From contig NZ_JACAWU010000002.1 in NCBI RefSeq assembly GCF_013391635.1, positions 620,001 through 684,000 of the forward strand: a stretch of DNA of 64,000 nucleotides. The letters are read 5' to 3'. Numbering within the stretch: the stretch's first letter is position 1; each line of letters starts with the position of its first letter. The DNA is from Natronomonas gomsonensis (GTDB lineage Archaea; Halobacteriota; Halobacteria; Halobacteriales; Haloarculaceae). A program made the position numbers and the translations under genes. The notes beneath the pieces are model-generated. The model had not been told where the DNA came from. It did not search any database and was given only the letters and a program-made list of their open reading frames with translations. Of this stretch, positions 34,270 to 43,201 are shown in pieces.

Positions 34270-35271
34270 ATGAGCGGTTACAGCGTCGGCGTCGTCGGGG
34301 CGGGGTGGATGGCGACCGACTACCACATCCCGGCGTATCGCGACCACGGGTCGACCCGCGTGGTTGCCGTCGCCGAACTGAACGAGTCCCGACGCAACGA
34401 GACGGCATCGCGGTTCGGGCTGCAAGGCTACGACTCGGTCGAATCGATGCTCGACGCCGAGTCCCTCGACGTGGTGAGTATCTGTACGCCGCCGTCGACA
34501 CACCGAGCGGTCTTCCTCGCGGCCGTCGAGGCCGACTGTCACGTCTTCTGTGAGAAACCCCTGACTATCGACGCCGACAGCGCCCGCGAGATGCAACGGG
34601 CGGCCGAATCCGCCGGTGTCATCACACAGGTCGGCTACCTCACCCGCTACTACGAGAACGCCAAGAAGGCGATGTCGATGCTCCGAAACGATCTGCTCGG
34701 CGAACTCGTCGAGGTGCGGACGACCCATCACTCGACGCCGCCGACACAGGGGTGGTACTACGACCGCTCGGTTTCCGGCGGCGGAGTGATGCGGGATTTG
34801 CTGCCGCACAGCCTCGATATGTACCTCGACCTCTTCGGTGCGGCCACCGTCGATGACTGCCGGCTTCGCGACACCCGAAACCGCGGCGTCGAGGACGTGG
34901 CCGAAATCGCCATCGCGTTCCCGGCCCGTGACCTCACCGTCGATTTCACGGTGGGATGGACGCAACCGGACGTGTTCATGCGTCACGTCGCTGTCGGCAC
35001 CGAGGGGTGGCTGGAGTTCGACGGCGACACGCTGTCAGGGGCGATTCACGGCCGGCCCTTCGAGTTCCGCCACGGGGAGACGCCCATCGTCGACATCGGA
35101 TTGACGCAGTTGTACGGCGCGACGACCGACGACGCCAACACCGAACGCCTGACGGATTTCGTCGACCACGTCGTTTTGGGCGACCGAAACACGTCGGCAC
35201 CGGTCGAACGCGGCGTCGCCGTCGCCGAGGTAATCGACAGGGCCTACGAACTCGCGGAGGGTGAGCGATGA
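34270..35271 (+). CDS. Gfo/Idh/MocA family NAD(P)-dependent oxidoreductase
   Basis: 333 residues. The N-terminal Rossmann domain begins VGVVGAGWMATDYHIPAY, and SICTPPSTHRAVFLAA leads to the family signature CEKPLT with the catalytic lysine. GYLTRYYENAKKAM and SGGGVMRDLLPHSLDMYLD are in the substrate-binding domain. Members oxidise or reduce sugars, often UDP-sugars in surface-glycan pathways. The frame is open far upstream, but ATG 34270 starts the family sequence and has a TATA box 27 bases before it. It overlaps the next epimerase gene by 4 bases. Confidence 0.92.
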   Translation: MSGYSVGVVGAGWMATDYHIPAYRDHGSTRVVAVAELNESRRNETASRFGLQGYDSVESMLDAESLDVVSICTPPSTHRAVFLAAVEADCHVFCEKPLTIDADSAREMQRAAESAGVITQVGYLTRYYENAKKAMSMLRNDLLGELVEVRTTHHSTPPTQGWYYDRSVSGGGVMRDLLPHSLDMYLDLFGAATVDDCRLRDTRNRGVEDVAEIAIAFPARDLTVDFTVGWTQPDVFMRHVAVGTEGWLEFDGDTLSGAIHGRPFEFRHGETPIVDIGLTQLYGATTDDANTERLTDFVDHVVLGDRNTSAPVERGVAVAEVIDRAYELAEGER

Positions 35272-36191
35272 GAGTCCTCGTCACCGGTGCGACCGGATTC
35301 GTCGGCCTCAACGTCGTCCACTCGCTCGTCGACGGCGAGTACGACCCCGTCGCGCTGCTCCGGCCGGGCACCTCGGAGCGCCGACTGCCCGAGGGCGTCG
35401 AGACGGTCGCCGGCGACATCCGAGACCCCGACAGCCTGCCGTCCGCCATGGTGGGCGTCGATTCCGTCGTCCATCTCGCAGCCGCGGTGTATCCGGGACA
35501 GGACATGACCGGTATCAACGTCGAGGGGACGGCGAACCTCCTCGAGGCCGCCGACGAATCCGGCGTCGAGAACGTCGTCTTCGCCAGCACTATCGGTGCC
35601 CACCCAGAGGTTCCCATCAACCCCGACTCGACGTACCAGACATCCAAGGCCCGCGCCGAGGAACTGTTCGTCGACGGCGAGTTCGGTTTCGAGTACAGTA
35701 TCGTCTATCCGACCTACATCCTCGGCCAGCGGGACTATCGACTCGCACGGTACGATATGTTCCGGCCCGTCGCCGCCAACCGCGTGCTCGTCCCGCCGCT
35801 GTACACCTACGACGACTACAACATCGTCCACGTCGACGACGTGGCCGGGACCGTCGAACACGCCCTGACCGTCGGCGGCCAGCGCCGCTATCTCGTTTCG
35901 GGGCCGAACGTCGACAGCGTCGAAGTCATGCGAACCGTCGCCGATTCGGTCGGCGGGGACTGCCGAGTCGTGAACGTCCCGTACCCGCTGACGAAGTACG
36001 GTATCGTCCCCGCAATCGATTTCCTCCACCGACTCGGCGTCTCGCCGGTCGGCGGGTCGAGCTTCGCCGACCGCGGCGACTTCGGCACCCTTCGGAACGG
36101 ACTCACCGAACGCGCCCCGGTCGAACAGCGCGGCTGGCGGGCAGCAATCGAGGACACCGCCGCGTGGTACCGGGAGGTAGGCCTCCTGTAG
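35268..36191 (+). CDS. NAD-dependent epimerase/dehydratase (extended SDR)
   Basis: 307-residue sugar-nucleotide-modifying SDR enzyme. The dinucleotide motif is VTGATGFVGLNVVHSL at the N-terminus, VVHLAAAVYPGQDM follows, and the catalytic Tyr-x3-Lys is in TYQTSKARAEELF. ERAPVEQRGWRAAIEDTAAW near the C-terminus is the usual substrate-domain helix. It probably acts on the product of the neighbouring Gfo/Idh enzyme, with which it overlaps by 4 bases; the flippase starts 7 bases later. Exact substrate unknown; a dihydroflavonol-reductase-like member is an alternative. Confidence 0.88.
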   Translation: MRVLVTGATGFVGLNVVHSLVDGEYDPVALLRPGTSERRLPEGVETVAGDIRDPDSLPSAMVGVDSVVHLAAAVYPGQDMTGINVEGTANLLEAADESGVENVVFASTIGAHPEVPINPDSTYQTSKARAEELFVDGEFGFEYSIVYPTYILGQRDYRLARYDMFRPVAANRVLVPPLYTYDDYNIVHVDDVAGTVEHALTVGGQRRYLVSGPNVDSVEVMRTVADSVGGDCRVVNVPYPLTKYGIVPAIDFLHRLGVSPVGGSSFADRGDFGTLRNGLTERAPVEQRGWRAAIEDTAAWYREVGLL

Positions 36192-36198
36192 CCGCCCG

Positions 36199-37680
36199 AT
36201 GGACGAGAAAACTCGCGGCGTCGACCCGGTTCGACCCGTCGCTCGACCGACGGTCCCCCGACAGCTGAACTTCGCCCGCGCCGGCGGACTGCTGTTGGGC
36301 ATCGAAGTGCTTGGAGCGGTCATCGGCTTCGCCGCGACGGTGTACTTCGCGGCGGCGCTGGGTGCCACCCGACTCGGCGTGTTCTTCCTCTTCGAGGCGG
36401 CGCTCGCGACGCTAGCGACGTTCTCGGATTTCGGGCTCAGAGGGGCGGTGGAGAAACGAATCAGCGAGGGCAGCGAGGTCGGCGAGATGCTGGCGGCCAC
36501 GCTGCTCTTGAAACTGGCGCTGCTCGGTGTGTTGGCTGTCGTCGTCATCGTCTTTCGCGAGCCGATAAACGACTACGTCGGCGCCGAGGTAGCCGCGCTG
36601 CTCGTCGTGGCCGCCCTGCTGTACGAGCTGTCGGTACTTTCGATTCACGTCCTCCGGGGAGAGCTACGAACTGAGCAGACGGCGCTTTTGTACTTCGTTC
36701 GGCTCGTGGCGTACGTCGCCGTCTCGGTCGTCCTGATTCAGTTCGGCTACGGCGCGGAGGCGCTCATCTACGGACTCATCGCGAGCTATCTCCTCATGCT
36801 GGCCGGCGGCGCGGCCCGCATCTCGACGCGCCTCGCCCGACCGTCACGTCGACACTTCCGGTCGCTCGTCGACTACGCGAAGTACAACGGCATCTGGGCG
36901 CTCGGCGGTCACGTCTACAACACGATGGACCTGCTCGTCATCGGCTACTTCTTGACGCAGGCCCACGTCGCCGGCTACGAAATCGCGTGGCGACTCACGC
37001 TGATGGCGGGCCTCGTCGGCGGCATCGTCGGCAACACCGTCTTCGCCCAACTGAGTGCGTGGCGCACGAGGGGCGAGTTCGGGCGAATCGAGGGAACCGT
37101 TCGAGAGTCGCTGACCGCCTCGCTGTTCCTCGTCGTGCCGGCGTTCTTCGGCGTGCTGTTGCTCTCGGAGAACCTCCTCGGCGTCGTCTTCGGACCGGAG
37201 TACGTCCTCGCGGCCGGCGCGTTGGTCGTACTGATGGGCGAGAAAATCGTCGCCGCGGTGAACGTCGTCTTCGACGCGACGATACGCGCCTTCGACCGCC
37301 CGGACATCGGCGCCTACGCGACGGGCGTCTCGCTGACGGTGAACATCGTTCTCAACGTCGTGTTAGTCCCCCAGTACGGACTGCTCGGCGCGGCGGCGGC
37401 GACCGGCCTCGCGATGGCGCTCAACACGGCCGTTCTGGGTGTCTCCCTCGGCAGACTGCATCCGGTCTCCTTCGCGCTTCGGGACATCGGCTGGTGTGTC
37501 GGTGCCGGCGCTGTCATGGCCCTCGCCCTCGCCGGACTCACCACGATTGTTCCGCCGACGACCGCGCCGGCGCTGGTCGGTCACGTCTTACTCGGCGGAG
37601 TGGTGTACTTCCTCGTCGTCCTGAGTTCGTCGTCTCTCAGAGGGAAACTGCGCGCGAACGTCGCGAACTTCGCCGGGTAG
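36199..37680 (+). CDS. Wzx/MATE-type polysaccharide flippase
   Basis: 493-residue integral membrane protein with about 12-14 helices, of the polysaccharide-transporter branch of the MATE superfamily. FARAGGLLLGIEVLGAVIGF begins the first helix; FSDFGLRGAVEKRISEG, DYAKYNGIWALGGHVYNTMD and GLLGAAAATGLAMALNT are typical. Such proteins flip lipid-linked oligosaccharides across the membrane, here probably the product of the surrounding glycosyltransferases. It follows the epimerase in the same operon and converges on the sugar dehydrogenase gene. Confidence 0.9.
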   Translation: MDEKTRGVDPVRPVARPTVPRQLNFARAGGLLLGIEVLGAVIGFAATVYFAAALGATRLGVFFLFEAALATLATFSDFGLRGAVEKRISEGSEVGEMLAATLLLKLALLGVLAVVVIVFREPINDYVGAEVAALLVVAALLYELSVLSIHVLRGELRTEQTALLYFVRLVAYVAVSVVLIQFGYGAEALIYGLIASYLLMLAGGAARISTRLARPSRRHFRSLVDYAKYNGIWALGGHVYNTMDLLVIGYFLTQAHVAGYEIAWRLTLMAGLVGGIVGNTVFAQLSAWRTRGEFGRIEGTVRESLTASLFLVVPAFFGVLLLSENLLGVVFGPEYVLAAGALVVLMGEKIVAAVNVVFDATIRAFDRPDIGAYATGVSLTVNIVLNVVLVPQYGLLGAAAATGLAMALNTAVLGVSLGRLHPVSFALRDIGWCVGAGAVMALALAGLTTIVPPTTAPALVGHVLLGGVVYFLVVLSSSSLRGKLRANVANFAG

Positions 37681-37696
37681 TGGCCCCGTCGGACGA

Positions 37697-39139
37697 CTAC
37701 TCGGCGTCGACGATGCGGTAGACGGTGCCGCCCTGTTGGCTCTCTATCCCCTCGCTGACGGCGGCGGCCGTCCCGAGGACGTACACCTCGCCGTCGTTGT
37801 CCTGGCCGATAGAGAGGACGTTGAGGTTTATTTCGCCGTTGTCGCTGTCGGCGAAGTTGAGTTCCCGCGTCGGCCAAGAGTCGCCCTCAGGCGTCGCGGC
37901 GATGATTCGTCCCGAGGGGGCGGTGAACGAACGGGTGTAGATGCCGAAGAGGTACTCGCCGTCGAGTTGCGGGACGGCCTCGCCGCGGTAGACGTGACCA
38001 CCGATGACGGCGAAGCCGACCGCCCGGTCGCCGTCGAAGTGGGGGAATTCGACGACCGGGTCGACGAGGGGTTCGCCGCGCTCGGAGGTGTCCGGACAGT
38101 CGGCTGGAGGGACCCCCGGCTGTGTGGGGTCGTGACAACTGCTCCCCTCCTTAATCGGCCAGCCGTAGTTGCCGCCGCGCTCTGCGACGTTGATTTCCTC
38201 GAACAACTCCTGTCCGACGTCGCCGACGATGAGCGTCTCACCGTCGAAGGCCATCTTCCAGGGGTTGCGAAAGCCCCACGCGAAGTACTCGTCCCGTCCC
38301 TCGCGACCGACGAGTGGGTTCTCCGGCGGAATTCCGTAGGGTTTCTCGCCGTCTCGCTCGTCGACGTCCAACCGGAGGATACTCCCTCTGAAGTTGTCCA
38401 GCAGGTTTTGCCCGTGGGAGGGGTTGAGTCCGTCACCGAAGGCCGCATACAGGTAGCCGTCGGGTCCGAACGCCAGTGTTCCGGCCTGATGGATGGGTCG
38501 CTGCCAAGGTAAATCGAGGATGATTCGTTCGGAGTCGGGGTCGGCGGCGCCGTCGGTGGCGCTGAACTCCGAGAGGATTTCGCGGTGGTCGATTCCGTCC
38601 TCGTCGGTCGGGGCGCTGTAGCGGACGTAGAACAGGCCGTTATCCGCGAAGTCCGGGTGAAACGCCAACCCGAGGAAGCCGCGCTCGTCGGCAGCGACCC
38701 AACTCGGCAGGTCACTCCCGAGTTCGATTACGCGGTCGCGCAAATCGAGGAACGGCTCCTCGCGGAGCGAGCCGTTCTCGTGGACGTACACCACGCCGGT
38801 CTGGTCGGCGATGAACAGCCTGTCGTCGTCGGGGGCGACCGCGAGGACGTTCGGCAACACCAATCCTTCAGCGACCGTCTCGACGCCGACGGTCGGGCCC
38901 GGTTCGAAGTACGGCTCCGGCTCTGGGGTGTCGGAGGTCGGGGTTTGGTTCGAGGCCGGGGTCGATGTCGGTGTGCCCCCCGGCTCACCACCGCCGCGTT
39001 CGAACGAACAGCCGGCCAGTCCGGCCATCGTGGCGCTCGCTGCCGTCGCTGCGAGCAGTCGACGGCGGGTGAGTCCGCCGAGTCGGTCGTGTTCGGATGG
39101 TGTTTCGCTCTCCTCGTCGTGCGGGCCTGAATTGTACAT
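37697..39139 (-). CDS. PQQ-type glucose/sorbosone dehydrogenase family lipoprotein
   Basis: 480 residues with a twin-arginine signal (LTRRRLLAATAASATMAGL) and lipobox LAGC near Cys44, then a Pro/Thr linker (TPTSTPASNQTPTSDTPEP). The body is a six-bladed propeller of soluble aldose dehydrogenases: VLAVAPDDDRLFIADQTG, GFLGLAFHPDFADNGLFYVR, EIINVAERGGNYGWP-like EINVAERGGNYGWPIKEG, and AVIGGHVYRGEAVPQLDGEY. It should oxidise extracellular aldoses with PQQ if the cofactor is available; no PQQ synthesis genes are in view. A TATA-like AATCATACC (39160-39168) supports ATG 39139. Confidence 0.9.
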   Translation of the reverse strand: MYNSGPHDEESETPSEHDRLGGLTRRRLLAATAASATMAGLAGCSFERGGGEPGGTPTSTPASNQTPTSDTPEPEPYFEPGPTVGVETVAEGLVLPNVLAVAPDDDRLFIADQTGVVYVHENGSLREEPFLDLRDRVIELGSDLPSWVAADERGFLGLAFHPDFADNGLFYVRYSAPTDEDGIDHREILSEFSATDGAADPDSERIILDLPWQRPIHQAGTLAFGPDGYLYAAFGDGLNPSHGQNLLDNFRGSILRLDVDERDGEKPYGIPPENPLVGREGRDEYFAWGFRNPWKMAFDGETLIVGDVGQELFEEINVAERGGNYGWPIKEGSSCHDPTQPGVPPADCPDTSERGEPLVDPVVEFPHFDGDRAVGFAVIGGHVYRGEAVPQLDGEYLFGIYTRSFTAPSGRIIAATPEGDSWPTRELNFADSDNGEINLNVLSIGQDNDGEVYVLGTAAAVSEGIESQQGGTVYRIVDAE

Positions 39140-39259
39140 CGATAGTTAGTCCTCGGCGGGTATGATTTCCCTAACCGATACCACAGAGAGGACCGGAGAC
39201 GACTAAAGCCTGTCCCGCCGGAAGCGTACGTTTAACTCGCCGCCCGCGGACCATCGGGT

Positions 39260-39757
39260 ATGCTACGCAGTTTCGACGGGATGGAACCCGACATCCACGA
39301 CAGCGCCTACGTTGACCCCGCCGCGGTCGTCATCGGTGACGTGACTATCGAGGCCGAAGCGAGCGTCTGGCCGAACGTGACGTTGCGCGGCGACCACGGA
39401 AATATCACCCTCCGGGAAGGCGCAAACGTCCAGGACAACGCGGTCCTCCACGAGGGCGCGGAAATCGGGCCGTACGCGACGGTCGGCCACACCGCCATCG
39501 TCCACAACTCGACGGTCGGCGAACGCGCACTCGTCGGGATGGCTGCGACGGTTCTCGACCGCTCGACGGTCGGCGAACGGGCGATGGTCGGCGCGAACAG
39601 CCTCGTCACCGAGGACACCGACATCGAGCCGAACACGCTGTACGCCGGCACGCCAGCCGAGAAAATCAAAGAGGTCGAAGACTCGCCGTGGGCCTACGCC
39701 GGCGACCGCTACGTCGAACTCTCCCGCGAGCACATGGAAAGCGAGATTCTGGATTAA
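39260..39757 (+). CDS. Gamma-class carbonic anhydrase family protein
   Basis: 165-residue left-handed beta-helix (hexapeptide-repeat) protein, starting MLRSFDGMEPDIHDSAYVD like bacterial YrdA/CaiE relatives. The metal-binding histidines are in AVLHEGAEIG, VGHTAIVH and IVHNST. Turn repeats (TVGERALVG, TVGERAMVG) are regular, and a C-terminal helix (YVELSREHMESEI) closes the trimer. Many family members lack measured carbonic anhydrase activity, so the catalytic role is likely rather than sure. Its TAA and the stop of the opposite gene share the sequence TTAA. Confidence 0.9.
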   Translation: MLRSFDGMEPDIHDSAYVDPAAVVIGDVTIEAEASVWPNVTLRGDHGNITLREGANVQDNAVLHEGAEIGPYATVGHTAIVHNSTVGERALVGMAATVLDRSTVGERAMVGANSLVTEDTDIEPNTLYAGTPAEKIKEVEDSPWAYAGDRYVELSREHMESEILD

Positions 39758-40623
39758 TCCCGGAAGTAGCGTCGCGTTCGCCACTTCCCCTGTACGATGA
39801 ACTTCAGCCGGTCCCACAGCGTCTCGTTGCGCATCGAAAACGAACTCGCCGGGTCGAACACCACGCGGTCACCCTCGGTTCGACACTGCCCACGGTACAG
39901 CCGCTGGCTGAGCTTGTCCAACCCCGAGGAATGCCAGTGACACAGCAGACACGCCGGACTGCCGTCGTCGACGGACAGCGGCACGTCGACGAGCGCCACG
40001 TCGTCTCGAATCTCGACGCCCTCGACCGTCCGGGTCGTCGGCCAGCCGTCCTCGTCGACGACGGTGAACGCCAGTCGGTCGTAGGACTCCGCCTCGCCCC
40101 TGTCGAGGTCGGTTGCGGGCCACGGCGGAAACTCGCCGACTTCGATTCCGACCGGTTCGATGCGGACCGGCTCGATTTCGACGACGATGCGGAGGGCGTA
40201 CCACCCGAGCAGGAACCGGCCGATTCGTGACTCCAACACGTCAGTCGTCTTCGAGAACCCCTCCCGCTTCGGTGACGGCGGTTCGTCCTCGATGAGTTTG
40301 CGGACGTACTCGGCGTTGGCTTCGAGGTCGTCGTCGCGGACCGTCCCGCGACCGTAGAGGATGAACGGCTCCTCGGCGTCGTAGAACAGCAGCGAGAGCT
40401 TCGGGTTCTCTTGGACTGCATCGACCTTTCCAGAGAATGCTGGCGGAGAGGTGACGACGACCGACTCGGTCGTCTCGTCGTAGAACGGACTCAGCGGAAA
40501 CGTCTGAGGGCGGTCGCCGTTGGCAGTCGCGACTTCCGCGGCTGCCGAATCGTGGACGGCCTGCCGGATACGCTCCTTCTCCGACGAGGTGACGGGCGTG
40601 GTAGTCGTCGATGTATCGGCCAT
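39754..40623 (-). CDS. Pyridoxamine 5-phosphate oxidase-like FMN-binding protein
   Basis: 289 residues with a split-barrel flavin-binding fold at about 15-180: AEVATANGDRPQTFPLSPFY, VVVTSPPAFSGKVDAVQENP and LLFYDAEEPFILYGRGTVRD. The second half (DEDGWPTTRTVEGVEIRD, VPLSVDDGSPACLLCHWHSS) repeats a barrel-like pattern and includes a CLLCHWH cluster that could bind metal or heme. Exact substrate unknown; F420- or heme-related activities occur in this superfamily. ATG 40623 is favoured by a TATA-like ATTTAATTG about 27 bases upstream. Its stop overlaps the carbonic anhydrase stop. Confidence 0.8.
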   Translation of the reverse strand: MADTSTTTTPVTSSEKERIRQAVHDSAAAEVATANGDRPQTFPLSPFYDETTESVVVTSPPAFSGKVDAVQENPKLSLLFYDAEEPFILYGRGTVRDDDLEANAEYVRKLIEDEPPSPKREGFSKTTDVLESRIGRFLLGWYALRIVVEIEPVRIEPVGIEVGEFPPWPATDLDRGEAESYDRLAFTVVDEDGWPTTRTVEGVEIRDDVALVDVPLSVDDGSPACLLCHWHSSGLDKLSQRLYRGQCRTEGDRVVFDPASSFSMRNETLWDRLKFIVQGKWRTRRYFRD

Positions 40624-40666
40624 ACTGCAGGAACTGCCGTGAAGCAATTAAATCATCGCCCGAGCG

Positions 40667-41626
40667 TCAGTAGTCGTCGGGGTCCTTCGGGGTGTAATCG
40701 TCGCAGTCTTGGCCGTTTATCGTCGAATTCGTGCAGTCGAAGTCGCTGTCGTCAACGTAGACGTGACCGTCGACGGTGGCGTCCTCGAGTTTGACCTGCC
40801 CGGATTCGCTGACAGCATCACCCTGCAGAGTGCTCCCGTCTTGGACCTTCACGTCCTTCGTTTCGCTGACAGCGTCGCCTTCGACGGTGGTATCTGACTG
40901 CAACTCGACGACCTTCTCGGCGGTCACGTCTCCATCAACAAAGGCATCGCCGAGTTTCACGTCGGCCGTCTCCGACTCGACCGAGCCTGTCACGTTTCCG
41001 TCCTGGAGATTGAAGACCTTCTCGGCGTCGACATCGCCGTAGAATTCGGCGTTGTCGGCGTCTACGTCCTTGCCCCCGCTAACCGTCGCTCCGATGACGA
41101 CGCCCCCATCCTGTACCTGGATAGTTTCTACTGTTTCGACATCGCAGTTCACCACGGTCTCGACTTTCACTGACTCCGTCCCACAGTCCGATTCGTCGTC
41201 GACCCACTCACAGCCCTTCTCGGGCCCGGGAACCGTGTCGTCGGGATTGACCTCGAACTCCTTGAGGACGTAACTGGCACCGTTGTCGCCGAACCAGACG
41301 ACTTCGATGGACTCTTCGACCGGATACACCGATTCCGTCTCGCCAGCGGTGAGTTCCCGTCCCTTGAGGGTAGTCGGGTCGGCCGCACCCCGGAGTTCGA
41401 CCTTCTCGCCGTCTAAAGCGTCACCTGTGCCGTGTCTGAGGGCGTACTGGGCTGGGCCGTCGTCGGTTTCCAGCGAGAGCGACACCTCGGGGGCGGGGTC
41501 CCGTTCCTCGGTGAGTCCCAAGAACAGAACCGCGGAGACGGCTACCAGCGCGACAACGATACCGACCAGTAACACGACGCCGATGACCGGCGAGAGTCCC
41601 CGCTCGTCAGTTTGCCCCCGGTTCAC
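40667..41626 (-). CDS. Type IV pilin-like protein with bactofilin-like repeat stalk
   Basis: 319 residues. The N-terminus is an archaeal type IV pilin signal: RGLSPVIGVVLLVGIVVALV with cleavage expected before the hydrophobic stretch by prepilin peptidase. A beta-rich region (about 45-125) follows, then from about 190 to 300 imperfect 18-20-residue repeats (VKLGDAFVDGDVTAEKV, VELQSDTTVEGDAVSETKD, VKVQDGSTLQGDAVSESGQ, VKLEDATVDGHVYV) resembling bactofilin or polymer-forming beta-helices. Cysteines occur in GCEWVDDESDCG and the C-terminal DFDCTNSTINGQDC. It may make a surface fibre subunit with a long beta-helical shaft. It stands alone between PNPOx-like and thiC genes. Confidence 0.82.
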   Translation of the reverse strand: MNRGQTDERGLSPVIGVVLLVGIVVALVAVSAVLFLGLTEERDPAPEVSLSLETDDGPAQYALRHGTGDALDGEKVELRGAADPTTLKGRELTAGETESVYPVEESIEVVWFGDNGASYVLKEFEVNPDDTVPGPEKGCEWVDDESDCGTESVKVETVVNCDVETVETIQVQDGGVVIGATVSGGKDVDADNAEFYGDVDAEKVFNLQDGNVTGSVESETADVKLGDAFVDGDVTAEKVVELQSDTTVEGDAVSETKDVKVQDGSTLQGDAVSESGQVKLEDATVDGHVYVDDSDFDCTNSTINGQDCDDYTPKDPDDY

Positions 41627-41667
41627 AGTAGCGTCGAATACGCAGTCCCGACGCTTATCGTAGTGGA

Positions 41668-41688
41668 GCGTTTCGGCGCTCGAAACGC
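41668..41688. promoter_or_regulatory. Perfect inverted repeat between thiC and the pilin gene
   Basis: Arms GCGTTTCG (41668-41675) and CGAAACGC (41681-41688) with a 5-base loop. It lies 8 bases past the thiC stop, as a terminator would, but no T tract follows on the minus strand. It also lies just upstream of the expected pilin promoter region (about 41650-41660), so it could be a pilin operator. Confidence 0.45.
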
Positions 41689-41695
41689 GGAGCGG

Positions 41696-43123
41696 TCAGT
41701 CGTCGTCCGCGGCCGTCCCCTCGGGAGCGGGCACGTCAACAAGGGCGTCCGCATCGTGGGTGCCAGTCGGCGGCAGGTTCACCTCGGCGGCCGGTGAGGA
41801 TTCGAGGTCGGTCTCGCCATCGATTTTCCCCATTTCGCCGTCGGCGTCGCGTGCGTCCTGGTCGATGCGCATCGAACAGAACTCGACGCCACACATCGAG
41901 CAGAACCGTGCTTCCTTGTAGTTGTCTCCGGGAAGCGTCTTGTCGTGATACGACTGTGCGCGTTCGGGGTCCAAGGCGAGGTCGAACTGCCGGCGCCAAT
42001 CGAAGTCGTACCGGGCCTCCGAGAGCGCGTCGTCCCAGTCGCGGGCGCCCGGCAATCCGTTGGCCACGTCCGCTGAGTGAGCGGCGATGCGATACGCCGC
42101 GAGTCCATCGCGGACGTCTTCGGCCTCCGGAAGGCCGAGGTGTTCCTTGGGCGTAACGTAACACAACATCGCGGCGCCGTGGCGGGCGGCCTCCGTCGCA
42201 CCGATGGCGCTCGTGATGTGGTCGTACCCCGGTGCGATGTCGGTGACGAGCGGCCCCAACACGTAGAACGGCGCGCCGTCGCAGACCTCCTGTTGGCGCT
42301 CGACATTGGCCTCGATTTCGTCCAACGGGACGTGTCCGGGCCCTTCGACCATCACTTGGACGCCGTGGTCCCACGCCAGCCGTGTCAGTTCGCCGAGCGT
42401 GTCGAGTTCGGCGAACTGCGCATCGTCGGAGGCGTCCGCCAGCGACCCCGGCCGGAGGCCGTCGCCGAGGCTGAACGTCACGTCGTGTTGGGCGAATATC
42501 TCACAGATGTCCTCGAAGTGCGTGAAAAGCGGGTTCTGTTCGCCGTTCTCCTCCATCCACTGGGCGAGAATCGACCCGCCGCGGGAGACGATGCCCGTCG
42601 TCCGGCCGTCGGTCAGCGGCAGGTGGTCGGCGAGGACGCCGGCGTGAATCGTCATGTAGTCGACGCCCTGTTCGGCCTGTTTCTCGATGACCGAGAGCAG
42701 CAGTTCCGGCGTCAACTCGGCCACGTCGTCTACCTTCGTGACAGCCTCGTAGATGGGAACGGTTCCGATGGGAACCGGGGAGTAGCCGACGTTCGCCGCC
42801 CGTATCTCGTCGAGGTTCGCGCCCGTCGAGAGGTCCATCACGGTGTCGGCGCCGTAGTGGACCGCAGTGTGGAGCTTCTCCAACTCCTCGTCGAGACCGC
42901 TCGTCGTCTCGCTGTTGCCGATGTTGGCGTTGACCTTCGTGGCGAATTCCCGGCCGATTACCATCGGGTCGAGACTCTCGTGGGCGCGATTGTTCGGGAT
43001 GACGGCCTGTCCCTCGGCGACCTGGTGACGGACGAACTCGGCGTCTCGGTTCTCCCGCTCTGCGACCCGCTCCATCGCCGGCGTTATCTCTCCGCTCCGC
43101 GCACGCTGTAGCTGTGTCGGCAT
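41696..43123 (-). CDS. thiC: Phosphomethylpyrimidine synthase ThiC
   Basis: Radical-SAM enzyme converting aminoimidazole ribotide to HMP phosphate in thiamine synthesis. The 475 residues carry [39 protein letters not shown]-equivalent [27 protein letters not shown] and [15 protein letters not shown]. The C-terminal cluster motif CSMCGVEFC supplies the [4Fe-4S] ligands. The last 45 residues are an acidic haloarchaeal tail. ATG 43123 is leaderless with a TATA element at 43146-43156, leaving no room for a TPP riboswitch. Confidence 0.95.
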   Translation of the reverse strand: MPTQLQRARSGEITPAMERVAERENRDAEFVRHQVAEGQAVIPNNRAHESLDPMVIGREFATKVNANIGNSETTSGLDEELEKLHTAVHYGADTVMDLSTGANLDEIRAANVGYSPVPIGTVPIYEAVTKVDDVAELTPELLLSVIEKQAEQGVDYMTIHAGVLADHLPLTDGRTTGIVSRGGSILAQWMEENGEQNPLFTHFEDICEIFAQHDVTFSLGDGLRPGSLADASDDAQFAELDTLGELTRLAWDHGVQVMVEGPGHVPLDEIEANVERQQEVCDGAPFYVLGPLVTDIAPGYDHITSAIGATEAARHGAAMLCYVTPKEHLGLPEAEDVRDGLAAYRIAAHSADVANGLPGARDWDDALSEARYDFDWRRQFDLALDPERAQSYHDKTLPGDNYKEARFCSMCGVEFCSMRIDQDARDADGEMGKIDGETDLESSPAAEVNLPPTGTHDADALVDVPAPEGTAADDD

Positions 43124-43145
43124 GTATAATCTAGTAATACAATCC

Positions 43146-43179
43146 AGTAATAAACATTCCGCCGCCGGTCAGTATTTGT
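43146..43179. promoter_or_regulatory. Divergent thiC/glpK promoters
   Basis: The minus-strand TGTTTATTACT (43146-43156) and plus-strand AGTATTTGT (43171-43179) lie about 27 bases before ATG 43123 and ATG 43202. The elements are only 15 bases apart, so the two promoters could compete. Confidence 0.55.
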
Positions 43180-43201
43180 CCCCAGCGGTCGGGGGGTCCG
43201 C

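Noticed and set aside
43124-43201. TPP riboswitch upstream of thiC
   Set aside because: The thiC TATA box is about 27 bases from the ATG, so the transcript has no leader able to hold a thi-box aptamer.
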